Position numbers and translations under genes: made by a program. The notes beneath the pieces are model-generated. The model had not been told where the DNA came from. It ran no database searches and saw only the letters and a list, made by a program, of their open reading frames with translations. This document shows positions 1 to 5,738 of a stretch of DNA of 5,738 nucleotides, in pieces. Each line of letters opens with the position of its first letter. Positions within the stretch are counted from its first letter, which is position 1. The DNA comes from Chloroflexota bacterium (GTDB taxonomy: Bacteria > Chloroflexota > Dormibacteria > Aeolococcales > Aeolococcaceae): assembly GCA_003491925.1 (NCBI GenBank), contig DNAU01000150.1, positions 1-5,738 of the forward strand. Direction: 5' to 3'.

Positions 1-1
1 G

Positions 2-3000
2 CCGGCTCGACCGGTGGGCAGTCTCGCGCGCCCCGCGCTGGTCGCGCGGGTTGCCGACGTCCTCGGCCGGCGTCTCACCACCGTGATCGCGGAGGCCGGC
101 TACGGCAAGTCGACGCTCCTCTCGTCGTGGTGGGAGATGGCGCCGTGCGCCTGGTACACGGCCGACGCCACCGACCGCGACATGCCCACCCTGGCACGTC
201 AGCTCGCTGACGCCCTGCGGCTCCGCGTCCCCGAGCTGCGCAGCGGGCTCGCCCGCGCGATCAGGGGGGTCTCGGGTCCCGACGCGGATCAGCCGGCTCA
301 CGCGGATGCGCTGGGCTCACGGCTGGCCCAGGTGGTGCACGCGCACGTCGACGGCGACCTGATCCTGATCATCGATGACGTCGACGAGCTGGGCTCGGCG
401 AACCCCTCCGCTCGCCTCATCGAGGCCTTCTGCCGCCACGCGCCACCCCGGCTCCACCTGGTGCTGGCCGGTCGCAGCCGCCCCCTCTTCCCGGTCGAAA
501 GGCTGCGCGGCCAGGGGCAGCTGCTCGAGCTCGGCGGCGACCAGCTCGCCTTCAGCACCGCCGAGGTCGGCGAGCTGGTGCGGCAGCGGCTGGGGGTCGG
601 GATGACCGACCTGCCGGAGCGCCTCCACCGGCTCGCCGGCGGCTGGCCCGCGGCCGTCATCCTGGCCGTCGAAGCCCTGCGGGAGACCCCGCGCGCGAGC
701 TGGCCGGCGGTGCTCGACGGCCTCGATCGCACCCGGACCCCGCTCTTCGCGTACCTTGCCGAGGAGGTCTTCGCCCATCAGTCGGCATCGGTGCGAGAGG
801 CGGTCGGACGGCTGGCGCTCTTCGACCAGTTCACCCCTGACCTCTGCGACGCCATCGGCATGGCGGAGGCGCGCTCGGTGGTCACCGACCTGGCGGGCCA
901 GAGCCTCTTCGTGGAGACGCGGCAGGACGGATCCCTGGCGCTGCGGCCGCTGATCCGCGACTACGCCCTCCACCATCTGCCCCTGCCCACCTCCACCGCG
1001 CGCGAGCTGCGCCTCACCGCCGCGGCGTGGCTGGCCCGCACCGGCAGCGCCGACGCCGCGGCCCGGATGCTGCTCGCCGCCGGTGCCCCCGACCAGCTCG
1101 CCCGCCTTATCGGCGATGAGGGGGCGACTCTGCTGGCCGCCGGTCACGTCGCCACCGTCCTCGAAGCCTGCCGGGCCATCCCGGACGCGCTCCGCACCGC
1201 CGCCGTCGAGCAGGTCGAGGGGGAGGCCCGACAGATCCAGGGGGATTGGAAGGGAGCGCTGGCCTGCTACGAGCGCGCCGCCGGCGGCCGCGAGGCGCTG
1301 CCCGCACCGCTGGCCCGGCGGATCGGGCTGCTCCACTACCTCCGCGGCCATGTCGACACCGCGCTCGCGGCCTACCGGCGCGGGCTCGAGGACCGGGAGG
1401 CCGACCCGGCGGAGATGGCGTCGCTGCTAGCCTGGACGGCGACGGCGCACTGGCTCCGCGGTGACGTCGCCGCCTGCCGGGACCTGGCCGCCCAGGCGCT
1501 GGCCGCGGCGGAGGCCTGCGGCGACCGCAGAGCCCTGGCGGCCGCGCACACGGTGATCTCGATGCTCGCGGCGCTCGACGGTGACCGGCGCGCCAACGAC
1601 GCCCATTACCTGCTGGCGCTCCGGGCCGCCGAGGAGGCGGGCGACATCCTCCAGACGGTCCGGATCCGGACCAACCGCGCCTCCCACTTCCTCGAGGAGG
1701 GGTCGTACCCGCAGGCGCTCCAGGAGCTGGAGGTCGCGGTCAGGCTGGCCGAGCTCACCTCCTTCGCCAACTTCCACGCTCTCAGCCTCTGCAACCGGGG
1801 CGAGGCCCGGATGCGGATGGGCCGGCTGGACGAGGCGCTGGTGGACCTCGAGGCGTCGCGCGACCGATACCAGCAGATCGCCTCCGACATGGTCGCCTAC
1901 CCTCTCAGCCTGATCGGCGAGCTCCACCGGGAACGCGGCAACCTGGTCCAGGCCAGGGCGGCATACGAGGAGGCGGTGAGCATCGCGGAGGGGTCGGGCG
2001 ACAGGCAGGCGCTGGTGCCCGCGCTCGCCGGCCTGGCCACGGTGCTGGTGGGCGACGACCCCCGGCGGGCGAGCGAGATCGCCCGCCGGGCGGTCGGCGC
2101 GGGCACCGGGCTCGACTACGTGGTGGCGCTGCTCTCGGCCGGTTGGGTGGCCGCGGTCGCCGGCGAGAGGGAGGAGGCCGCCCGGCTCGCGGCCGCCGCC
2201 GCCGCGGAGGCCCGCCTGCGGCGGGATCGTGCCGGGCTCGCCGACGCGCTCGCCCTCACCGCGATGAGCGCGCCGAGGCCGGGACGAGAGGCGACCCAGC
2301 ATCTTCACGAGGCCGCCTCGATCTGGCGCGACGTCGGCAACCCGCTGGGAGAGGCCAAGGTGGCGCTGGCCCTCGCGGCCCTGGAGACCGGCTCGGGGAC
2401 CTCTCCGCGGCGGCGGGTCGCCGAGCACCGGCTGGAGGAGCTCGGAGTGCACGCCCACGGCGCCGGCGGGGTCGCGGCCGGGTTGCTGGCGCTCGTCGGT
2501 GGCACCGAGTCCGCTACCCTGCGCATCGAGTCGCTCGGCCGCTTCGCGGTCATCCGCGACGGCGAGCCCGTCCGGCTCTCGGAGTGGCAGTCGAAGCGGG
2601 CGCGCGAGCTGCTCAAGCTGCTGGTGGCCCGTCGCGGACGTCCGGCGTCACGGGGCTACCTGATGGAGACGCTCTGGCCCGACGAGGACCCGGAGAAGGT
2701 GGCCAACCGCCTCTCGGTGGCGCTCTCGACCATCCGGGGCGTGCTCGATCCCCGCCGCACCACATCCGAGGGCCACCTCCACGCCGACAAGGACGCCGTC
2801 GCGCTCAACCTCGAGTCGATCGACGTCGACCTGGAGCGGTTCCTCGTAGCCGCCGCCGAGGGCCTCGCGAGCGCCCGCCGAGGCGACCTGGTGACGGCGC
2901 TCCCCGCCCTCGAGGCGGCCGCCGCCGCGCACGGCGGCGACTTCCTCGAGGAAAACCCCTACGACGACTGGGCGATCACCGCCCGCGAGGAGGCCCGGGC

Positions 3001-3298
3001 CGGGTACGTGGCGGTGTGCAGGGCCCTCGCCGCCGGCGCCTCGAAGGCCTCCGACCCGGAGGGCGCGGTCCCCCATCTCCTGCGCATCCTGGAGATCGAC
3101 CGCTACGACGAGCAGGCCCACCTCGGTCTGGTGAGCGCGCTGGTGGGCGCAGGGCGCCACGGTGAGGCGCACCGCCATTACCTCAACTACCGGCGCGCCA
3201 TGGACGACCTCGGCGTCGAGCCGGCTCCGTTTCCCGGCCCGCAGGCACCCTCCAAGGCCGGGCCGGGCGCCGGCGGCTCGGCATTCAGGAAGCCTTAA
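2..3298 (+). CDS. MalT-like STAND ATPase / TPR / BTAD transcriptional regulator (5' end probably outside window)
   Basis: Large cytoplasmic signal-transducing transcription factor. Numbering from the GTG at 14: a P-loop near residues 26-34 (AEAGYGKST, first Gly of the Walker A replaced by Ala, as is tolerated in MalT relatives), Walker B at 116-122 (LILIIDD), a sensor-like LVLAGRSRP around 149-157, and the GGWPAAV motif near 209-215 typical of MalT-type STAND proteins. A helical TPR region covers roughly 345-815 (clear repeat units near 407-460 and 556-660). An OmpR-like winged helix follows at about 836-915 (SLGRF at 840-844, WQSKRARELL from 858, LWPDEDPEK from 887), then a bacterial transcriptional activator (BTAD) domain at about 936-1075. 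By family knowledge, ligand or partner sensing by the TPRs would control ATP-dependent oligomerisation and DNA binding; the ligand and targets are unknown. The frame stays open to base 2, no Shine-Dalgarno site precedes the GTG, and relatives have further residues before the RPALVARV segment, so the true start is probably upstream. Ends with TAA. Confidence 0.9.
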   Translation, partial: PARPVGSLARPALVARVADVLGRRLTTVIAEAGYGKSTLLSSWWEMAPCAWYTADATDRDMPTLARQLADALRLRVPELRSGLARAIRGVSGPDADQPAHADALGSRLAQVVHAHVDGDLILIIDDVDELGSANPSARLIEAFCRHAPPRLHLVLAGRSRPLFPVERLRGQGQLLELGGDQLAFSTAEVGELVRQRLGVGMTDLPERLHRLAGGWPAAVILAVEALRETPRASWPAVLDGLDRTRTPLFAYLAEEVFAHQSASVREAVGRLALFDQFTPDLCDAIGMAEARSVVTDLAGQSLFVETRQDGSLALRPLIRDYALHHLPLPTSTARELRLTAAAWLARTGSADAAARMLLAAGAPDQLARLIGDEGATLLAAGHVATVLEACRAIPDALRTAAVEQVEGEARQIQGDWKGALACYERAAGGREALPAPLARRIGLLHYLRGHVDTALAAYRRGLEDREADPAEMASLLAWTATAHWLRGDVAACRDLAAQALAAAEACGDRRALAAAHTVISMLAALDGDRRANDAHYLLALRAAEEAGDILQTVRIRTNRASHFLEEGSYPQALQELEVAVRLAELTSFANFHALSLCNRGEARMRMGRLDEALVDLEASRDRYQQIASDMVAYPLSLIGELHRERGNLVQARAAYEEAVSIAEGSGDRQALVPALAGLATVLVGDDPRRASEIARRAVGAGTGLDYVVALLSAGWVAAVAGEREEAARLAAAAAAEARLRRDRAGLADALALTAMSAPRPGREATQHLHEAASIWRDVGNPLGEAKVALALAALETGSGTSPRRRVAEHRLEELGVHAHGAGGVAAGLLALVGGTESATLRIESLGRFAVIRDGEPVRLSEWQSKRARELLKLLVARRGRPASRGYLMETLWPDEDPEKVANRLSVALSTIRGVLDPRRTTSEGHLHADKDAVALNLESIDVDLERFLVAAAEGLASARRGDLVTALPALEAAAAAHGGDFLEENPYDDWAITAREEARAGYVAVCRALAAGASKASDPEGAVPHLLRILEIDRYDEQAHLGLVSALVGAGRHGEAHRHYLNYRRAMDDLGVEPAPFPGPQAPSKAGPGAGGSAFRKP

Positions 3299-3333
3299 GA
3301 CCACCCGAAGCGCCCCGCTTAGCCTCCCACGCC

Positions 3334-3540
3334 ATGGAGACCTTCATGGTGCGGGTCTGGAGACCCGGCGACGGCGAGCGCCCCGAGGGCGTCAGGGGGA
3401 CGGCGGTCCATCTCGGCTCGGGCCGGGAGATCACGTTTTCCGGCCCGCAGCCACTGATCGCTTTCTTGAGCGAGGCCGCAACCGCGGACGACGGCTCCGC
3501 ACCCATGCAGCGTTCCTCCCCCGACACCGACCCGGAGTAG
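3334..3540 (+). CDS. Small hypothetical protein (68 aa)
   Basis: I cannot assign a function. The protein starts METFMVRVWRPGDG, continues with alternating hydrophobic residues suggesting three or so beta strands (FMVRVW, VRGTAVHLG, REITFSG), then PLIAFL, which looks like a short helix, and an acidic, probably disordered tail. There is no signal peptide, membrane segment or Cys/His metal site. The pattern VRVW-x(n)-RG-x-x-x-H-x-GSG-x-x-x-F-x(n)-L-x-x-FL looks like a genuine small-protein family I associate from memory with high-GC soil bacteria; this is not verified. It begins 35 nt after the regulator's stop codon and ends 6 nt before the lipoprotein start, so operon membership with both is plausible. 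No good Shine-Dalgarno site precedes ATG 3334; the in-frame ATG at 3346 is an alternative start but would remove part of the first strand. Coding is favoured by tight packing between neighbours and codon bias. Confidence 0.7.
   Translation: METFMVRVWRPGDGERPEGVRGTAVHLGSGREITFSGPQPLIAFLSEAATADDGSAPMQRSSPDTDPE
3534..3537 (+). promoter_or_regulatory. Ribosome binding site of the lipoprotein gene
   Basis: GGAG lies 9 nt before the ATG at 3547 and sits inside the last codons of the preceding 68-residue gene, just before its TAG stop. This supports the 3547 start and suggests translational coupling of the two genes. Confidence 0.6.
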
Positions 3541-3546
3541 AGAGCC

Positions 3547-4011
3547 ATGACACCGCGCACGTTCGTTCCGTTGCTCACCGCATTGGCCGCCCTCTCGCTG
3601 GCGGGCTGCGGCTCCTCATCGACCTCGCCGACCGCGTCATCCTCCGGTGCCACCGCCACGTCCCCGCCCGCGGTGGTCACCCCCACACCGGCCGCCGCGA
3701 CCGCCACGCCCACGGCGACCGCCAGCGGGTCGCTGACGGGGACGTGGTCGGGGTCGTACACCGGCAGCTTCAGCGGCACCTTCACGCTCACCTGGACCGA
3801 GTCGGGTTCGAGCCTGAGCGGCAGCATCACCCTCTCGCCGGGTGGCACCGAGAGCCTCACTGGGACGGTCAGCGGCAGCACCATCGAGTTCGGGGCCGTC
3901 GGCTCGGAGGCGATCACCTACAACGGCACGATCTCGGGGAGCTCCATGTCCGGCAGCTACCAGGTGCAGGGCGCGGGCACCGGCTCCTGGACGGCAACCC
4001 AGTCATCCTGA
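3547..4011 (+). CDS. Putative secreted lipoprotein with Ser/Thr/Gly-rich beta domain
   Basis: A 154-residue protein with a classical lipoprotein signal: short n-region (MTPR), hydrophobic stretch at 6-18 and lipobox LAGC with the lipidated Cys at 21. Signal peptidase II should cut before Cys21 and the protein should be anchored on the outer face of the membrane. Residues 22-60 form a low-complexity Ser/Thr/Pro/Ala linker, a probable wall-spanning tether. Residues 61-154 form a compact domain of short alternating strands and turns with quasi-repeats (GTWSGSYTG at 65-73, SGSSLSGSI at 86-94, SGSSMSGSY at 130-138) and a closing GTGSW at 144-148. Beginning with GTW and ending with GSW resembles calycin-like or other small beta-barrel or beta-sandwich folds, but I cannot assign a family or ligand. 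After Arg4 there is no Lys, Arg, His or Asp; the only charged residues are four Glu. It follows the 68-residue gene by 6 nt with its own GGAG site. Confidence 0.82.
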   Translation: MTPRTFVPLLTALAALSLAGCGSSSTSPTASSSGATATSPPAVVTPTPAAATATPTATASGSLTGTWSGSYTGSFSGTFTLTWTESGSSLSGSITLSPGGTESLTGTVSGSTIEFGAVGSEAITYNGTISGSSMSGSYQVQGAGTGSWTATQSS

Positions 4012-4050
4012 GCTCGACGTCCGGGTCCCGCTCGTCCGGTTGACCGGCCT

Positions 4051-4087
4051 GCCCCGGCGCGGGGCCTGACCGGGGGCGGTCCCGGTC
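4051..4087 (+). terminator. Tandem GC hairpins, possible terminator after the lipoprotein gene
   Basis: Two perfect hairpins lie 40-76 nt after the lipoprotein stop: GCCCCG/CGGGGC (4051-4056 with 4060-4065, 3-nt loop) and GACCGGG/CCCGGTC (4068-4074 with 4081-4087, 6-nt loop). Neither is followed by a T-run, so this would be a hairpin-only terminator or an RNA 3'-end stabiliser. In DNA this GC-rich, short stems arise often by chance, so the call is tentative. Confidence 0.35.
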
Positions 4088-4108
4088 GTCACCCCTCGTT
4101 CGCGGGCG

Positions 4109-4152
4109 GCGCGCGGGTCGCCGTGGGCGCAAGCCCCGGCGGCCCGTCGCGC
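4109..4152 (+). other. Long imperfect palindrome / RNA hairpin with GCAA tetraloop upstream of miaA
   Basis: The arms 4109-4128 and 4133-4152 pair over 19 base pairs (18 Watson-Crick, one U-G wobble at 4118/4142), interrupted only by two single-U bulges (4124 and 4147). The loop is GCAA (4129-4132), a GNRA-class tetraloop. A second small hairpin (CACCCA/TGGGTG, 4152-4166, 3-nt loop) directly abuts it. There is no downstream T-run. It lies in the gap between the lipoprotein gene and the chosen miaA start. It could be a hairpin-only terminator, a structured 5' leader of miaA, or a copy of a dispersed palindromic repeat; the window does not decide between these. The GTG at 4123 that opens the longest miaA frame lies inside the stem, which argues against its use as the start. 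Confidence 0.5.
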
Positions 4153-4257
4153 ACCCACGGTGGGTGGCCCGCCCTCACGAGCCCCGCCGCTCGGGCAGCC
4201 CGCGGCGTCCCGGTCCACGCCTCGAGGCCCCTTCGAGCGATGCGGCAAGCTACACGG

Positions 4258-5220
4258 ATGGTCGCTGGCACGGAGCGGGGACGGGGAGCCCTCCGCCCGG
4301 CCCCCGTCATCGCGGTGGTGGGGCCCACCGCCATGGGGAAGACGGCTCTCGCGGTGCGGCTCGCGCTCCGGATGGGCCGCGCCGAGCTGCTCAACGCCGA
4401 CTCGCGGCAGGTCCTGCGCGGGCTCCGCATCGGCACCAACGCACCGACGGCCCAGGATCTCGCGGGGGTCCCCTGCCACCTCCTGGGGATCGCCGATCCC
4501 GGAGCCCGGTTCTCGGTGGCCGATTGGCTCACGGCGGCTCTGGAGTGCCTTGCTGACCTCGACCGCCGCGGGGTCCGGCCGATCGTGGTGGGGGGCACCG
4601 GCCTCTACGTGCGTGCCCTGCTGGACGGCCTCGACCTGGAGGGAGGCGCGCCAGACCCTGCGCGGCGCGCCGCGCTCAACGCCCGTGCCGCCAGCCCGGA
4701 GGGCCTCGCCACCCTGGCCGCGGAGCTCCAGCGCCGTGACCCCGAGGGAGCGGCGAGCATCGACCGGCGCAACCCGCGCCGGGTGGTCCGTGCGATGGAG
4801 ATCGTCCAGGCCCGCGGAAGCCTGGGGGTCCGGCGGCGGGGCGGGGCCACTCTGCCGAGCATCCGGATCGGACTCGACGTGGCCGCCGATCGCCACCGAA
4901 GGTGGATCACCGAGCGGGCCCAGGCGATGCTCCGTGGCGGGCTCATCGAGGAGACCAGGGCCGCGCTCCGCGAGGGAGTGAGGGCGGAGGACCTGGATGG
5001 CTGCGGCATCGGCTACCGCGAGGCGCTCGACGTTCTCGCCGGTCGGGCGTCGGAGGCCGCGGCCGCAGCCGAGATCGTGCGCCGGACGCTCCGCTACGCC
5101 AAGGCGCAGCGCACCTGGTTCAGGGCCGACCGGGACACCGTCTGGCTCCACCGGGAGGGCGACGACGACCTCGACGAGGTCGCGGCCAGGGCGCTCGCGG
5201 TGGCCGGCGGCCGCCCCTGA
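4258..5220 (+). CDS. miaA: tRNA dimethylallyltransferase (tRNA delta(2)-isopentenylpyrophosphate transferase)
   Basis: Transfers the dimethylallyl group from DMAPP to N6 of A37 in tRNAs that read UNN codons, the first step toward i6A/ms2i6A; cytoplasmic. Numbering from ATG 4258 (320 aa, close to the usual 300-320): P-loop GPTAMGKT at 22-29, NADSRQV at 46-52 with the catalytic Asp48 of the ADS motif, VGGTGLYVRALLDGLD from 111, the NPRRVVRAMEI tRNA-binding segment, IGYRE at 251-255 and RYAKAQRTWFR at 279-289, all family hallmarks. The usual QVYxxMDIGTxKP is here QVLRGLRIGTNAP, so Tyr, Asp and Lys positions differ; the fold and main catalytic residues are retained and I expect it to be active. 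The frame extends back to GTG 4123 and also offers ATG 4240, but upstream residues are unconserved and the longer version runs through a strong hairpin. None of the starts has a convincing Shine-Dalgarno site, so the exact start is uncertain. lexA follows after 129 nt with its own promoter. Confidence 0.95.
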   Translation: MVAGTERGRGALRPAPVIAVVGPTAMGKTALAVRLALRMGRAELLNADSRQVLRGLRIGTNAPTAQDLAGVPCHLLGIADPGARFSVADWLTAALECLADLDRRGVRPIVVGGTGLYVRALLDGLDLEGGAPDPARRAALNARAASPEGLATLAAELQRRDPEGAASIDRRNPRRVVRAMEIVQARGSLGVRRRGGATLPSIRIGLDVAADRHRRWITERAQAMLRGGLIEETRAALREGVRAEDLDGCGIGYREALDVLAGRASEAAAAAEIVRRTLRYAKAQRTWFRADRDTVWLHREGDDDLDEVAARALAVAGGRP

Positions 5221-5257
5221 TCGCCCTCCACCGGCGCCCTCACCCGTCCTCCGGGAC

Positions 5258-5284
5258 CGAACATACGTCAGGAACATCCGTTTG
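5258..5284 (+). promoter_or_regulatory. Tandem LexA-box-like sites upstream of lexA
   Basis: Two overlapping candidates match the Gram-positive type LexA box CGAACRNRYGTTYC at 11 of 14 positions each: CGAACATACGTCAG (5258-5271) and GGAACATCCGTTTG (5271-5284). Their cores form a direct repeat, GAACATACGT (5259-5268) and GAACATCCGT (5272-5281), 13 bp apart with one mismatch. The second box overlaps the proposed lexA -35 element, as expected for autorepression. Box consensus is established for Bacillus and actinobacteria; occupancy here is inferred. Confidence 0.6.
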
Positions 5285-5310
5285 CATTTTGGCCCTGGCC
5301 GTGTTACAGT
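5282..5310 (+). promoter_or_regulatory. lexA promoter (-35 TTGCAT, extended -10 TGT-TACAGT)
   Basis: A -35-like TTGCAT (5282-5287) and a -10 TACAGT (5305-5310) are separated by 17 bp. A TG at 5302-5303 makes an extended -10, which would compensate for the weak -35. Transcription would start near 5317, leaving a leader of about 33 nt before the lexA ATG. The local drop in GC content in this stretch also fits a promoter. Confidence 0.6.
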
Positions 5311-5332
5311 CGGCCGTGCCCCGACACGCTGA

Positions 5333-5339
5333 GAGGTGA
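5333..5339 (+). promoter_or_regulatory. lexA ribosome binding site
   Basis: GAGGTGA matches seven consecutive bases of the ideal AAGGAGGTGAT site and lies 10 nt before ATG 5350, fixing that start. It is the strongest Shine-Dalgarno site in the window. Confidence 0.8.
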
Positions 5340-5349
5340 GACACACGAC

Positions 5350-5738
5350 ATGGCAGACGCTCTCAACCCGCGCCAGCGGCAGATCATCGAGTTCCTTCGC
5401 GAGCACACGCGCACCCACGCCTACCCGCCCACGGTCCGCGAGATCGGGCTTGCCGTCGGTCTCAGCTCCTCCTCGACGGTACAGAACCACCTGAACTCCC
5501 TCGAGGCCAAGGGCTACATCCGTCGCGACCCGACCAAGTCCCGCACCGTGGAGGTTGTCGGACACGAGCCGGCGGCCGGCCGCGGGGCGCCGCGCGTCCT
5601 CACCCTCCCGCTGGTCGGGCGGGTCGCGGCCGGGACGCCGGTCCTCGCCGACCAGAACGTCGAGGACCACATCACCGTGGGGCAGGAGCTGGCCGGCGAC
5701 AACGGAGCCTACGCGCTCACCGTCCACGGCGACAGCAT
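5350..5738 (+). CDS. lexA: LexA SOS repressor / self-cleaving serine protease (3' end outside window)
   Basis: Repressor of the DNA-damage (SOS) regulon; RecA-ssDNA filaments stimulate its self-cleavage. The first 129 codons are present. Residues 5-69 form the LexA winged helix: NPRQRQIIEFL at 6-16, YPPTVREIG at 25-33, recognition helix region SSSSTVQNHLNSLE at 39-52, and the wing GYIRRDPTKSRTVEV at 55-69. A short linker (70-82) leads to the S24 peptidase domain. The cleavage site Ala94-Gly95 lies in VGRVAAGTP, and the sequence ends at the catalytic Ser129 in VHGDS(M); the catalytic Lys, expected about 35-40 residues later, is outside the window. The N-terminal 129 residues are intact, with no frameshift. 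It has its own promoter, strong ribosome site and LexA-box-like sites upstream, consistent with autoregulation independent of miaA. Confidence 0.97.
   Translation, partial: MADALNPRQRQIIEFLREHTRTHAYPPTVREIGLAVGLSSSSTVQNHLNSLEAKGYIRRDPTKSRTVEVVGHEPAAGRGAPRVLTLPLVGRVAAGTPVLADQNVEDHITVGQELAGDNGAYALTVHGDS

Noticed and set aside
1427..2458. 343-codon minus-strand open frame inside the regulator gene, with similar ones at 317-1351 and 2648-3304
   Set aside because: All lie opposite the conserved STAND/TPR/BTAD coding sequence, show no domain, and have the composition of high-GC shadow frames.
3295..3325. Possible promoter before the 68-aa gene (TTAAGA and TAGCCT), which would give a leaderless transcript
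   Set aside because: The spacing of 19 bp is poor, the -10 match is weak, and the gene is only 35 nt behind the regulator, so read-through is a simpler explanation. Not excluded.
3162..4043. 293-codon plus-strand frame spanning the regulator end, the small gene and the lipoprotein gene
   Set aside because: It overlaps three better-supported genes in another frame, and its translation is His/Arg/Gly-rich without motifs.
4219..4237. 10-bp palindrome GCCTCGAGGC and a 5-bp CTCGA/TCGAG stem just before miaA
   Set aside because: Too short to stand out in such GC-rich DNA and not placed where it would mask a recognisable ribosome site.
4123..4257. N-terminal extension of miaA to GTG 4123
   Set aside because: The extra 45 residues are unlike MiaA N-termini, the GTG lies inside a strong hairpin and no Shine-Dalgarno site precedes it. 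ATG 4258 gives the usual family length; ATG 4240 remains possible.
5297..5318. 7-bp direct repeat GGCCGTG on both sides of the lexA -10 element
   Set aside because: Short and GC-rich, expected by chance here, and not related to the LexA-box motif.
4003..5727. 574-codon open frame on the minus strand across miaA and lexA
   Set aside because: It is fully antisense to two genes with clear family motifs, its translation is Arg/Gly/Pro/Ala-rich without recognisable domains, and such frames are a normal by-product of G/C third-position bias.

Overview
The window is very GC-rich, with the strong G/C third-position bias that makes long antisense shadow ORFs. All five supported protein genes are on the + strand. 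The gene content (a STAND-ATPase/BTAD regulator, a LexA gene preceded by CGAAC-type boxes, a strong Shine-Dalgarno site) suggests a high-GC Terrabacteria lineage such as Actinomycetota, Chloroflexota or Dormibacterota. I cannot narrow it further from sequence alone.

Layout. Bases 2-3298 hold a giant signalling regulator, probably cut at its 5' end by the window edge: a MalT-like STAND ATPase, then a TPR solenoid, then a C-terminal SARP-type winged helix plus BTAD domain. It is followed 35 nt later by a 68-residue protein of unknown function (3334-3540) and, 6 nt after that, by a 154-residue secreted lipoprotein (3547-4011) with a Ser/Thr/Gly-rich beta-type domain. Spacing suggests these two are co-translated, and possibly all three are co-transcribed. 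The intergenic stretch 4012-4257 contains no convincing gene but is rich in hairpins, including one 19-bp stem capped by a GCAA tetraloop (4109-4152).

The second half is housekeeping. miaA (tRNA dimethylallyltransferase, 4258-5220) is followed after a 129-nt gap by lexA (from 5350, cut off by the window end exactly at its catalytic serine). The gap holds a nearly complete regulatory cassette: two tandem LexA-box-like sites, an extended -10 promoter with 17-bp spacing overlapped by the second box, and a strong ribosome binding site. This fits LexA autoregulation of the SOS response.

I see no mobile element, CRISPR array, tRNA or rRNA, and no clear evidence of an undescribed defence or biosynthetic system. 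The points most worth following are the small protein and lipoprotein behind the regulator, the long hairpin before miaA, the tandem boxes before lexA, and a divergent motif in MiaA.
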